From: Longibacter salinarum
GTDB lineage: Bacteria > Bacteroidota > Rhodothermia > Rhodothermales > Salinibacteraceae
Assembly: GCF_002554795.1 (NCBI RefSeq)
Contig: NZ_PDEQ01000003.1
Span: forward strand, 1 to 64,000
Direction: 5' to 3'
Length of the DNA stretch: 64,000 nucleotides
The notes beneath the pieces are model-generated. The model was not told where the DNA came from. It saw only the letters and a list, made by a program, of their open reading frames with translations, and made no database searches. Both the position numbers and the translations under genes were made by a program. Of the stretch, positions 19,585 through 28,133 are shown piece by piece (the first letter of the stretch is position 1; every line of letters begins with the position of its first letter).

Positions 19585-19790
19585 AGCAGGTTGTGGATAT
19601 GTAGAAGAAGCGAGACGTCGGGGCGAGCGTGCCGATCACAAATCCGACCATGGCAAACGTAAGTCGATGGTCGACGAGAGGCAATGACCTCGCGGGACCA
19701 TGATGTAACGGTCTACCCTTTCGGGTGAGACGATGAGACCAACGGCCCATCCCGAGGCGACGTGGTTTCTGGTTCAGGGGCACGTTGATG

Positions 19791-20558
19791 TCAGGCCCCG
19801 GATTCCCAGCCCTCGGTAAAGATGCGATCGGGATCAATGTCCATCGCGTCCGTCAAGAGCTCTTCGGTATCCACGACCATCTGGGGAACGCCGCACGCGA
19901 AGAAGTGAGCGTTTTCGCGTAGATCGCTGTCGAGGAGATCGTCTAGATGCTCCTGTACGTGGCCGTGGCGAACTGCTGGTGCACCGGTCGCTGCACGTTG
20001 GGATTCGGTCCATCCCGCTCGTTCTTCGGCGGATTCGGGCTCCGACAACACATATGCGACATCGATTCGCTCGCTGCTCGATGTCCACATATCCAAGACA
20101 TTGCGGTACGCGAGGTGATTGAGGGACCGTTCACCGTACACGAGCACGGCTCTGCCTTTCCCGTGCTGGCGGTACGCCTGAAGCATCGACATCATCGGAG
20201 TCAGGCCCGTGCCGGTAGCAAGAAAGACGGCATCGCGGTCCGTGTCGTGGAGCTGGAGGTTTCCTCGGGGATCGGTAAGTGGAATGGTGTCGCCTAGGGC
20301 CCTTTCATGTAACCAGACCGAGCAGGTCCCGTCGTCGTACCGCTTGACCATCAAGGTGATGGTGTCGGTGCCGGGAAGGCTGACCGGGGAATACGGCTTG
20401 TGGACGATTCCGTCTTCGTCCGATTCGTACGCGACGCCCACGTGGTGACCGGGCTCGAAATCGAATTGATGCCCTGGCACTCGAAGTACGAGCTGTGCCG
20501 TGTTGGGAGTGAGCATGTCTGAGGCGATGAGTGTCGCATCGAGGGTGTTCAGACGCAT
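19791..20558 (-). CDS. Ferredoxin--NADP+ reductase-like flavoprotein
   Basis: A 255-residue FAD/NAD(P)-binding oxidoreductase of the plant-type FNR superfamily. The FAD barrel contains HKPYSPVSLPGTD (RxYS-like FAD motif with Lys-Pro) and a PLTDPRGNL segment; the NADP domain contains FLATGTGLTPMMSML and VLVYGERS, and ends with HFFACGVPQMV and an aromatic-containing C-terminus (FTEGW). It may reduce ferredoxin or flavodoxin, or supply electrons to another partner; no partner gene is adjacent. The 206-bp gap to gnd has no gene. Confidence 0.88.
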   Translation of the reverse strand: MRLNTLDATLIASDMLTPNTAQLVLRVPGHQFDFEPGHHVGVAYESDEDGIVHKPYSPVSLPGTDTITLMVKRYDDGTCSVWLHERALGDTIPLTDPRGNLQLHDTDRDAVFLATGTGLTPMMSMLQAYRQHGKGRAVLVYGERSLNHLAYRNVLDMWTSSSERIDVAYVLSEPESAEERAGWTESQRAATGAPAVRHGHVQEHLDDLLDSDLRENAHFFACGVPQMVVDTEELLTDAMDIDPDRIFTEGWESGA

Positions 20559-20926
20559 ATATTCGACGGCGTGCAGATTTTCGTGGGAGATAGCTAGTGT
20601 TTGTACAGGCGGCTCCGGTGAGCGACAGGTCGATGAAAGCGATAAGAGGGCCCTTTTCGAAGATCCGCCTTGTAAGTGACTCTACATGATGGTATGATAA
20701 CACCCTGCCGATGGGCAGGATACACGCATGCTGTGATTCGTTCGTAATCGCTGCAGGCTGTGTTATCATCTCCACGTCGTTTTTCCATCTCTCCATTCCT
20801 GCAACTAACCAACCCGGCCTGACCTCTGCCCGGTACTCGTCGTGCATGTGCGGACGAATCGAGCGGAGAGTCAAATGATAAGGTACGTCTGCCTGCCAGG
20901 GCGTTACGTGTCGGGGTTGATTCCAT
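20559..20926. other. Divergent intergenic region upstream of the FNR-like and LamG/T9SS genes
   Basis: About 370 bp between two divergent starts. It contains a small hairpin (CTGCC, four bases, GGCAG) near 20704. I see no gene, and no promoter that I would place with confidence. Confidence 0.4.
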
Positions 20927-22648
20927 ATGCAGCGATCGATTGGGACGTGCTGGATTGTCACCCTGTTTGTGTGGCTTGTGGCGAGTGTTCATGTGCCTGT
21001 CGCCGGCGCTCAGTCGTCACCGCGGACGGCCGTTCGATCCGCGGAGGAGCCGACGCGTCTTTTCGCTACGCTCGATGTACCTGAGGAAACGGATGGTCTA
21101 GTCGTTTCGCTACCGTCGCGGTGGACGCTGGAAGACGTTTCGCTTCTCCGATATGGGTCCACGGCTCGGGATGTGCGCGTACGGCGAGACGGCGCATCCT
21201 ATGTGCTGGCGTCGCCTTCACCGATTCGAGGGCCGCACGACCTGTCGCTTCTGGTTACGCCCAATGGCCCTGGCGACGCGTTGAGCTGGTCCATCCAGCC
21301 GTTTCGGGCGGCCGCCGATGATGGATCCGTTCAGAGAGTGGGATCCCCGTGGGAGCAGAAAATCCGGATGGTCCGTGGAGGCGGCGAACGAACGGATAAT
21401 CGAGTTCTCGAATTTGCTCCCGACGCCTCCCAGCCGGTCGTTATCGATGCCCACAGCATTCCGGCATTCGAGCGATCGGTTTCGTTTACGACCGAGTTTT
21501 GGATCTCGACCATCGGGCTCGGTGAGGTCGTGATGTCTACATGGACGGGCGAAGAGCGTCGTCATTACCCGTTCGAAATTGTCGTAGATGCGAGTGGGCG
21601 ACTCCGTTTCTACTGTGGTCAGCCCGGGCGCCACACATCGATGTCGTCCGGTCGGCCGATTGCGGACGGCCGGTGGCATCATGTGGGTATCGCGTACGAT
21701 GGGGAACGCCGTTTTCTTCGGTTCATGATCAACGGTGTCGCCGTCGACTCCGTCGAGCAGGTGTCGCTTCCAGGCGGATATCTACGCCCCGACCTCGCGG
21801 TTGGTGGACGCCTGTCGGACGGAAGACGCGACGCACCGCACGCCTCGCTTTTCTCGGGCCAGCTCGACGTCTTGCGCATCTGGGATTCTGCTCGCACGCC
21901 GATGGACGTTCGCCAGACCATGCGCGATGCTGCGCTTCACGCTGCCGCAGACGACGAGAATCGGCAACAGCCCACGCGTGTCACGCTTACCTTCGACAGA
22001 AAGCCTCCCGCCCGACTTGTACGCCGGTGGCCTCGTGGTGCCCAGCGTCCTCGCGCTGCCCTGCGGCTTCGGCAGTCGCTGCATGATCTTCGTGCATCCA
22101 CGGAAGGAGAGGTCGTTCAACTGCAGTGGCACGCCGATGCCACGACGGTGTCAGCCTTTCTCGTAGAGCGGTCGTCGGATGGGATCAACTTCGAAGAGGT
22201 GGAACGATTGACGCCGGAGATGGCTGAGCCCGTCGCCGAACATGGCGATGCTTTGTTCACTGCGAGCGACGATCCATCATCGCGTGTTGCGTACTACCGC
22301 ATTCGAGAAGTCTTTTCCGACGGATCGACTGATGTTTCGGGGACCTTCAAGGTCGGCGTCGGGCCGGCAACTGTAGAAACCAAGGAGGGTACGCGGATTA
22401 TTGGGAATTACCCCAATCCGTTTTCCCGGTCCACTACGGTCGAGTTTCAGTTGAATGAGGCTGCCCCGGTCCGCATGACGCTCTGGGACGTGTCCGGAAA
22501 GCGTCTGGGTGTCGTCTACGACGGGTCTGACGAAGCCGGCACGCATTCGTTTGAATTGCCTGCCCGGGATCTACCCAGTGGTACCTACTTTCTACGATTG
22601 GAGACGGGGCGAGCCGTCGATTCGCACCCCGTTGTCGTCTTGAAATAA
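20927..22648 (+). CDS. Secreted LamG-domain protein with T9SS (Por) C-terminal sorting domain
   Basis: A 573-residue exported protein. Residues 1-28 form a signal peptide (CWIVTLFVWLVASVHVPVAGA, cut into pieces by Thr/Val, ending AGAQS). A concanavalin/LamG-3 domain lies at about 170-320 (TEFWISTIG, WHHVGIAYDGERRFLRF, SGQLDVLRIWDSARTP). A fibronectin-like strand region follows, and the last 80 residues are a type IX sorting domain (NYPNPFSRSTTVEFQL, DVSGKRL, LPSGTYFLRLETG). It is expected to be secreted through T9SS and attached to or released from the cell surface. Ligand unknown; LamG domains often bind glycans or matrix. Confidence 0.88.
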   Translation: MQRSIGTCWIVTLFVWLVASVHVPVAGAQSSPRTAVRSAEEPTRLFATLDVPEETDGLVVSLPSRWTLEDVSLLRYGSTARDVRVRRDGASYVLASPSPIRGPHDLSLLVTPNGPGDALSWSIQPFRAAADDGSVQRVGSPWEQKIRMVRGGGERTDNRVLEFAPDASQPVVIDAHSIPAFERSVSFTTEFWISTIGLGEVVMSTWTGEERRHYPFEIVVDASGRLRFYCGQPGRHTSMSSGRPIADGRWHHVGIAYDGERRFLRFMINGVAVDSVEQVSLPGGYLRPDLAVGGRLSDGRRDAPHASLFSGQLDVLRIWDSARTPMDVRQTMRDAALHAAADDENRQQPTRVTLTFDRKPPARLVRRWPRGAQRPRAALRLRQSLHDLRASTEGEVVQLQWHADATTVSAFLVERSSDGINFEEVERLTPEMAEPVAEHGDALFTASDDPSSRVAYYRIREVFSDGSTDVSGTFKVGVGPATVETKEGTRIIGNYPNPFSRSTTVEFQLNEAAPVRMTLWDVSGKRLGVVYDGSDEAGTHSFELPARDLPSGTYFLRLETGRAVDSHPVVVLK

Positions 22649-22749
22649 CTATCGACTTTATTTTCGCTGTTGGACGGCTCGTGCAACCGGTCTTTCCGAG
22701 TACAGGCTCGTCCGGCATCAGGAATTACATTTACGCATCTAACACCCCC

Positions 22750-24825
22750 ATGCCCGAATCTACCTCTACGACCTCTTCTGAACCGTCAGCGCGAGCACAG
22801 ACGGGTGGTCCGTACATTTCTGCGTCGACCTCCCTGCCGGAGATCACTCCGAAGGCGCTCTTTCTCGGCTTTATCCTCTCCGCCGTACTGGCAGGTGCCA
22901 ATGCATACCTCGGGCTGAAAGTCGGGATGACGGTGTCGGCGTCGATTCCGGCGGCCGTGATCTCAATGGCGCTGCTGAAGGCGTTCAAAGAGTCGAACAT
23001 TCTTGAGAACAACATCGTGCAGACGGCGGCGTCGGCAGGAGAGTCGCTGGCGGCCGGGGTCATCTTCACGTTGCCGGCGCTGATCATGCTGCGCTACTGG
23101 GAGGGCTTCCCGTTCCTTGAGACCATGTCGGTCGCTCTCTGTGGAGGGATTATTGGGGTCCTGTTCACGATTCCCCTGCGTCGCGCCCTGATACTGGAGG
23201 CCGAGTTGCAGTTTCCAGAAGGCATCGCAACGGGTGAGGTACTCAAGGCCGGTGATCGTGGCGGAGGCGGTGCCAAATACATCGCTATCGCCGGACTCGC
23301 CGGAGCGGCGATGCAATTCTTTCAGACGGGACTGAAGGTCGTCGGGGACTCCGTCTCTGGGGCCGTGACGGCCGGGAAATCGGTCTTCGGAATCGCCAGT
23401 GGGTTGGGCGTGGCGCTCCTCTCCGTTGGGTACATCGTCGGGCTGAATATTGCCACGCTCGTGTTCCTCGGCGGCGCCATCGCGTGGTTCGTCGGGATTC
23501 CGTTGTACACGGCTCTCGCCGATCCGGCGACGCTTCAGAGCATTGTCGGGGATGCGACGGGCTGGGATGCGGCGCTGAGCGTGTGGGATGCGCGCATTCG
23601 GTACATGGGCGTTGGCGCCATGGCGACCGGTGGGCTGTGGGCATTGGTCGCACTTATCGAGCCCATTCGGGATGGCATCCGCTCGTCCATGGATGCCGTA
23701 CGTCGAGCGAAGGATGAGTCTACGCCTGATATCACGAGAACGGAGCGCGATACTCCGATCAACTTCGTGCTCGGTGGCGCAGCGGCGATGGCTGTTCCCA
23801 TATTTATCGTGTTCACCTTCGTGGTGGATCAGACCGGGTTGGGCATCTCGAGCGGGCTGTACTGGCTCACGATCGTGTTTGGCGTCCTGTTCGCGTTCGT
23901 AGCCGGGTTCCTTTTCTCAAGCGTAGCCGGCTACATGGCCGGTCTCGTCGGGTCGTCTAATAACCCGATCTCTGGCGTGACGATCGCAACCATTCTGACC
24001 GTGTCGCTGATTCTACTCGTACTGCTCGGCTCGCAGATCGACTTTGCCGTGGACACGTCGCAGGCCGCTGCCGCCGCGGCAACGGCGATTCTTGTCGGAG
24101 CCGTCGTATGCTGCGCCGCTGCAATCGCAGGCGACAACATGCAGGACCTGAAGGCGGGTCACATCGTCGGGGCGACGCCCATGAATCAACAGATCATGCA
24201 GGTCGTGGGTGTGGTTGCCGCGTCCCTCGCCATTGCCCCAGTCATGGACCTCCTATTCAGTGCGTACGGGTTCGGGGACGTATTGCCGAGAGCGGGGATG
24301 GACCCGTCGGAAGCACTCGCCGCGCCACAGGCCACGCTGATGTCGAGTGTGGCGGATGGCGTCTTTTCCCGCAACCTGCCGTGGACGATGATCGGCCTCG
24401 GCGTATTGATCGCCATCGCGATTATTGTCTGGGACAAGTGGCTGGAATCCCGCGAATCCAGTTTCCGCGCGCCGGTTCTCGCCGTAGCCGTTGGTATCTA
24501 TCTTCCGATCGATCTCTCGGTGCCGATCTTCATCGGCGGACTCATCGCCTACTTTGCAGCGCGCAGTGCCACGAAGAAAGCAGGTGAGGAGGAGCCGGAA
24601 AGTCAGCGAGGTTTGCTGTTCGCTTCGGGGCTCATCACCGGAGAAGCCCTGGTCGGCATCTTCCTCGCGATTCCGTTCGCGATTCAGGAGGACGCGAACG
24701 CGCTCGCTATTTCTCCGGACATGCTCGGCCTCAGCCCCGCAGCCTTCGCGACGATGGAGCAAACGCTGGGCGTCGTCCTCTTCGCCGGATTCTGTTTCTG
24801 GCTCTACCAGGTCGCTAAGAAGTGA
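22750..24825 (+). CDS. OPT-family oligopeptide transporter
   Basis: An inner-membrane transporter of 691 residues with roughly 15 or 16 hydrophobic segments. After a Ser/Thr-rich cytosolic N-terminus, the OPT signature ITPKALFLGFILSAVLAGAN and YLGLKVGMTVSASIPAA appear, followed by ENNIVQTAASAGESLAAGVI and the LQFPEGIATGEVL segment. Bacterial members of this branch import small peptides or metal chelates; the substrate is not readable here. I start at the ATG at 22750 (MPESTSTT) and not at the upstream GTG at 22681. The TGA stop runs directly into a G/T-rich repeat stretch. Confidence 0.93.
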   Translation: MPESTSTTSSEPSARAQTGGPYISASTSLPEITPKALFLGFILSAVLAGANAYLGLKVGMTVSASIPAAVISMALLKAFKESNILENNIVQTAASAGESLAAGVIFTLPALIMLRYWEGFPFLETMSVALCGGIIGVLFTIPLRRALILEAELQFPEGIATGEVLKAGDRGGGGAKYIAIAGLAGAAMQFFQTGLKVVGDSVSGAVTAGKSVFGIASGLGVALLSVGYIVGLNIATLVFLGGAIAWFVGIPLYTALADPATLQSIVGDATGWDAALSVWDARIRYMGVGAMATGGLWALVALIEPIRDGIRSSMDAVRRAKDESTPDITRTERDTPINFVLGGAAAMAVPIFIVFTFVVDQTGLGISSGLYWLTIVFGVLFAFVAGFLFSSVAGYMAGLVGSSNNPISGVTIATILTVSLILLVLLGSQIDFAVDTSQAAAAAATAILVGAVVCCAAAIAGDNMQDLKAGHIVGATPMNQQIMQVVGVVAASLAIAPVMDLLFSAYGFGDVLPRAGMDPSEALAAPQATLMSSVADGVFSRNLPWTMIGLGVLIAIAIIVWDKWLESRESSFRAPVLAVAVGIYLPIDLSVPIFIGGLIAYFAARSATKKAGEEEPESQRGLLFASGLITGEALVGIFLAIPFAIQEDANALAISPDMLGLSPAAFATMEQTLGVVLFAGFCFWLYQVAKK

Positions 24826-24869
24826 GGTTTGGGGTTTGGCTGTGAAGGTGTGAAGGTGCGAAGGTATCT
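24826..24869 (+). repeat. G/T-rich short repeats fused to the OPT stop codon
   Basis: Directly after the TGA, the sequence repeats GGTTTGG and then GTGAAGGT/GTGCGAAGGT units. It forms the left arm of a locus that continues with a 32-bp palindrome and a heptamer array. Period about 7-10 bases, degenerate. Confidence 0.55.
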
Positions 24870-24901
24870 CACCACCGTCGCACGGCCGTGCGACGGTGGT
24901 G
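24870..24901. repeat. Perfect 32-bp palindrome
   Basis: CACCACCGTCGCACGG (24870-24885) is followed with no spacer by its exact reverse complement (24886-24901). It lies between the G/T-rich repeats behind the OPT gene and a heptamer array. As RNA it could form a long stem, but there is no T-tract after it. Confidence 0.9.
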
Positions 24902-24905
24902 TGCC

Positions 24906-24947
24906 CTGAACCTTGAACTCTGAACCCTGAACCTTGAACTCTGAACT
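24906..24947 (+). repeat. Heptamer array, six YTGAACY units
   Basis: Six exact 7-base periods: CTGAACC, TTGAACT, CTGAACC, CTGAACC, TTGAACT, CTGAACT. The array starts four bases after the 32-bp palindrome and ends about 130 bp before the UPF0173 gene. Confidence 0.9.
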
Positions 24948-25076
24948 CCAACAGAGTCATCTTCCGAGAACGTCGCGTCTGACGGGGCATGATTCGAAAC
25001 AGAAAATCCGTCTCATTTCGTACCATTCGAGTGGCATCGCAGGACTCGGCTCTCTCAAACGAATCTATCCATCGAT

Positions 25077-25757
25077 ATGGACCTGACGTACTTCGGGCAC
25101 GCGACTTTTCAGATCGAGACCGGCGACCATACGCTGCTGTTCGATCCTTTCTTTCAGGACAACCCGCATACGAATGTGGATCCGGCGACATTGGACCCGG
25201 ACTTTGTGCTGGTGTCCCATGCTCACTTCGACCACTACGCCGATGTCGAGGCGTTTACCGGAGAGGATGGACCGATGATGATCAGCAACTTCGAGATCAT
25301 CTCCCGGATTGGCAACGACTACGGACATGAAAACGTCCACCCGCTGAACGAGGGAGGAACGATCGATCTCGACTTCGGGAGCGTCGAAGCGACCCATGCA
25401 CGCCACACGTCGAGCTTCCCAGACGGATCGTACGGCGGTGTCCCGGAAGGCTTCGTCGTCGACTTCGGTGATCAAACGGTTTACTACACGGGCGACACGG
25501 CTCCATTCGTCGAAATGGAATGGATCGGTGAGGCGTACGATGTCGATGTGATGATCGCTCCGGTCGGAGACGTGGTGACGATGGGTGTCGATGGCGCGAT
25601 CCACGCTGCCGAGATGGTCGAGCCCGATCTCATTATTCCGGTTCATTACAACACCTTCCCGTTCATCGAGGTCGACCTGGACGACGTCCAGGATTCGTTC
25701 GAAGACGCAGGGTTCGACCTGCAAATTGTCGACTTCGACTCGAAGGTGTCGCTGTAA
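25077..25757 (+). CDS. UPF0173-family metal-dependent hydrolase (metallo-beta-lactamase fold)
   Basis: A 226-residue protein with the start MDLTYFGHATFQIETG and the metal motif VSHAHFDHYADVEAF, typical of the YtkL/UPF0173 group related to UlaG-type lactonases. Further metal positions are in ARHTSSFPDGSYGG, YYTGDTAPFVEM and VIPVHYNTFPF. Cytosolic; the true substrate of this family is not established. The start at 25077 is the first ATG in frame and gives the family N-terminus. A good terminator follows. Confidence 0.92.
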   Translation: MDLTYFGHATFQIETGDHTLLFDPFFQDNPHTNVDPATLDPDFVLVSHAHFDHYADVEAFTGEDGPMMISNFEIISRIGNDYGHENVHPLNEGGTIDLDFGSVEATHARHTSSFPDGSYGGVPEGFVVDFGDQTVYYTGDTAPFVEMEWIGEAYDVDVMIAPVGDVVTMGVDGAIHAAEMVEPDLIIPVHYNTFPFIEVDLDDVQDSFEDAGFDLQIVDFDSKVSL

Positions 25758-25784
25758 ACGAGAGCACATTCCCACACGTTTCGC

Positions 25785-25820
25785 ACGGGAACCTGGCACT
25801 GCGCCGGGTTCCCGTTGTTT
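25785..25820 (+). terminator. Rho-independent terminator after the UPF0173 gene
   Basis: ACGGGAACCTGGC (25785-25797) pairs with GCCGGGTTCCCGT (25803-25815) with one mismatch and a 5-nt loop, followed by TGTTTGTT. It ends just before the left TSD of the foldback element. Confidence 0.85.
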
Positions 25821-25824
25821 GTTA

Positions 25825-26171
25825 TACCAAATCCAAATGACAGTGACGGGGCCACGATCGTCTGTGGAAGCGTTTCGCAGGCTTGGCAACCTGTTTGACG
25901 GATGGATCTCGAAACCTACGGGCAGTTCTTCATGCCTATGAGTAAATCTGACAGTCATCTTTTCGCGATGACGCAGCAGACACGGTGCGCGAGATCAATC
26001 AAACCCCGTACTGCGAACATAGCGAGGACCGACCAGCGAGAGGTCCGTACCATCGGATCGCCGGAGGCTGTCCGCCAAACAGGTTATGATTCCTGCGTCT
26101 CCTCCCTTTGTCGATCGAATCGACCCCACATCGTAGGCACGGCATCCGGACGCGATCATTTGAATTCAGTA
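25825..26171. mobile_element. MITE/foldback element, long copy (347 bp)
   Basis: The left end TACCAAATCCAAATGA and the reverse complement of the right end, TACTGAATTCAAATGA, match at 13 of 16 positions. The element is flanked by TTA on both sides (25822-25824 and 26172-26174), a 3-bp direct repeat. It shares its left 57 bp or so and its right 90 bp or so with the copy at 34004-34167 in reverse orientation. Inner arms are also inverted: AACCTGTTTGACGG (25888-25901) against CCGCCAAACAGGTT (26072-26085), 13 of 14 bases. No transposase frame is present, so it would be non-autonomous. The TNA duplication recalls the IS1031 subgroup of IS5, as an inference only. Confidence 0.8.
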
Positions 26172-26245
26172 TTAGCGGTGGAAATCAGGTGGCAACCTGA
26201 CCGGACACACAGCGAACTCTCAGTGCTTCGACGCAATCGACCTTC

Positions 26246-26740
26246 ATGACCACGCTCGGCATCCTCTCGGACACGCATGGATACTTTCATCCCGACCTGG
26301 TGGATGAACTAGATGGGGTCGACCACATCCTCCATGCCGGAGACATTGGCGACCTTTCGATCATCGACGGCCTAAAGGCACTGGCACCGGTGACGGCGGT
26401 GTACGGCAACGTAGACGGCTGGGATATCCGTCACCGCACGGCCGAACATCAACGGATGACGTTCGATGGCGTGAACGTCTGGATGACGCATATCGCGGGG
26501 CGCCCCGGTGCGTGGCAGCGGGGGATGGGAGCGAAGCTGAAGGCAGACCCACCGGATGTATTTATCTGCGGCCACAGTCACATCCTCCGGATCGAGCGGG
26601 TGAAACCGTTCGACAACATGCTCTACCTCAATCCCGGTGCGGCTGGACGCCAGGGGTTTCACCAGAAGAAGACCTGCGTACGTCTCGTCATCGACGATGG
26701 CGCACCCGTGCAGGCCGATGTGATTCATCTGGATGAGTGA
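26246..26740 (+). CDS. YfcE/MJ0936-type metallophosphoesterase
   Basis: A 164-residue calcineurin-like phosphoesterase. All metal-binding motifs of the family are present in order: LSDTHGYF (about 7-14), LHAGDIGD (about 34), YGNVDGWD (about 53), MTHIAG (about 80) and CGHSHILRIE (about 106). Such enzymes hydrolyse phosphodiesters in vitro; the physiological substrate is unknown. It begins 75 bp after the right end of the foldback element, so that element forms part of its upstream region. Confidence 0.92.
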   Translation: MTTLGILSDTHGYFHPDLVDELDGVDHILHAGDIGDLSIIDGLKALAPVTAVYGNVDGWDIRHRTAEHQRMTFDGVNVWMTHIAGRPGAWQRGMGAKLKADPPDVFICGHSHILRIERVKPFDNMLYLNPGAAGRQGFHQKKTCVRLVIDDGAPVQADVIHLDE

Positions 26741-26847
26741 CTCTTCGCCTTTGCCGTACAGCGGTCGGTCCGCCCTGCGGTAGGGTCCGTGCGCTTCCTG
26801 ATCGAATGCGCAATCGACGCATGTAGAATTTCTCCGTGTACTTCTTG

Positions 26848-27771
26848 ATGCCCGACGCATTTTGCTCTGATATCGCCCGGCGAGGTGACGTTGACCTGAA
26901 CGGCTCCGCGACGGTCGCTTCCTACTGGCTCTGCATAGAGCATCCAGAGCCGTGGGAGGAGCGTGAGATTTCGAGTGGGTCGCTTCCGCCCCGCTTGGTC
27001 GAATGCATTGGACAGTGGGAAGAGGCGTTGCCCGGACTGCGCACGCAGGCAATCCGGCGTGAAGTCAACCAATTCGACGAAGCGGGAGGCGTGACCGTTT
27101 TTATCGCCTCGGTTCAGCCGGGCGAACAAAGCCTCCGGCGTCTCCGGTTGTCTTCACTCGAGGCGCTCGCCGATCTGGATGTCCCGGCAATCATCTTGGG
27201 TCACGTCGACGAACCACCCGGACGGCGCCTCGACGCTCCGATCGTTCTCACGTGTACGAACGGGAAACGGGACGCCTGTTGTGCGCTCAAGGGCCGGATA
27301 TTTCAATCGGCGTTGGAAGCAGTCGCTCCACAGGCGGCATGGCAGGCGACACATCTAGGAGGCCACCGCTTCGCGCCGACAGCGCTCGTTCTTCCGCATG
27401 GCCACCAGTACGGTTGGCTTGAGGCTGACGATGCCGATGAGTTCTGGTCTTCAGCGAGCGGCGGTCGTATTTTTCAGTTCGACCGATACCGTGGGTGCAC
27501 AGCGCATCGACGGCCAATTCAGGCGGCTGTCATCGCTGTGCGTCGCGAGGTGGGTGCCGACGCGGTCGAAGATATCGAAGACATTCGGTTTGAGCATCGA
27601 CCTGGAGACGTGTGGCATCTTCGCGTCACGTGTCGCGGGCAAAAATTTACCGTGCGTGTCCGGCGTTGGAAGGACGGGCTGTTGCCGAAGAGTTGCGGTG
27701 GGGATCCCAAGCCCGTGATTCGCCAGTCCGTCTCCGTAGAGGCTGCGTCTACTGAGGACTGTGACCGTTGA
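26848..27771 (+). CDS. Sucrase/ferredoxin-like family protein (thioredoxin-like fold)
   Basis: A protein of about 307 residues resembling the Suc_Fer-like family. It shows CSDIARRGDVDLNGSA near the N-terminus, then TCTNGKRDACCALKGR (the Cys-rich ferredoxin-like stretch), WQATHLGGHRFAPTALVLPHGHQYG, and a C-terminal VRRWKDGLLPKSCGGDP. Related proteins carry a [2Fe-2S] thioredoxin-like ferredoxin domain; whether a cluster is bound here is inferred. The ATG at 26848 is my preferred start; a GTG four codons earlier (26836) is possible. Confidence 0.82.
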   Translation: MPDAFCSDIARRGDVDLNGSATVASYWLCIEHPEPWEEREISSGSLPPRLVECIGQWEEALPGLRTQAIRREVNQFDEAGGVTVFIASVQPGEQSLRRLRLSSLEALADLDVPAIILGHVDEPPGRRLDAPIVLTCTNGKRDACCALKGRIFQSALEAVAPQAAWQATHLGGHRFAPTALVLPHGHQYGWLEADDADEFWSSASGGRIFQFDRYRGCTAHRRPIQAAVIAVRREVGADAVEDIEDIRFEHRPGDVWHLRVTCRGQKFTVRVRRWKDGLLPKSCGGDPKPVIRQSVSVEAASTEDCDR

Positions 27772-28133
27772 AATGTCAGCGTAGATATCAATTGGGGCTG
27801 CGTTGTTGATACCGGTCGAGTTGACGTTCTCGGTTGAGTTCCCTTTCGCTACGATATGGAGCGGGATGTGGAAAAGCTCTCGCTAACGTTAGCGCACGTC
27901 GCGCTTGCACATCTAGACTTGAGTACGTAGTCGACCGTGATGGGACCCTCCGAAGCGTAATGGGGATAGGGTAAACCGTGATTTGCCTGAGCCTCGCTTA
28001 GGGACGAGATCGTAATTATTGAGGTTGAAAATCGATTTCGTATCATTCGCATGTGGTATCTCGGTGGAACTCCGTGCATCCGTTTGGTATACTGCCGCCT
28101 CATTCACTGAAATGTAGTTAGGTGTTTTAGGTC
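27772..28133. other. Intergenic region before the APC permease, with a 14-bp palindrome
   Basis: About 360 bp without a convincing gene and more AT-rich than its neighbours. It contains the perfect palindrome CGCTAACGTTAGCG at 27881-27894, about 240 bp before the permease start, which could be a protein-binding site. TTGAGG and TATCAT with a 16-bp spacer near 28019 look like a promoter but are not distinctive. Confidence 0.4.

Noticed and set aside
24906-24947. CRISPR-like interpretation of the heptamer and octamer arrays
   Set aside because: Units are 7-8 bp with no spacers between them; no cas genes are present.
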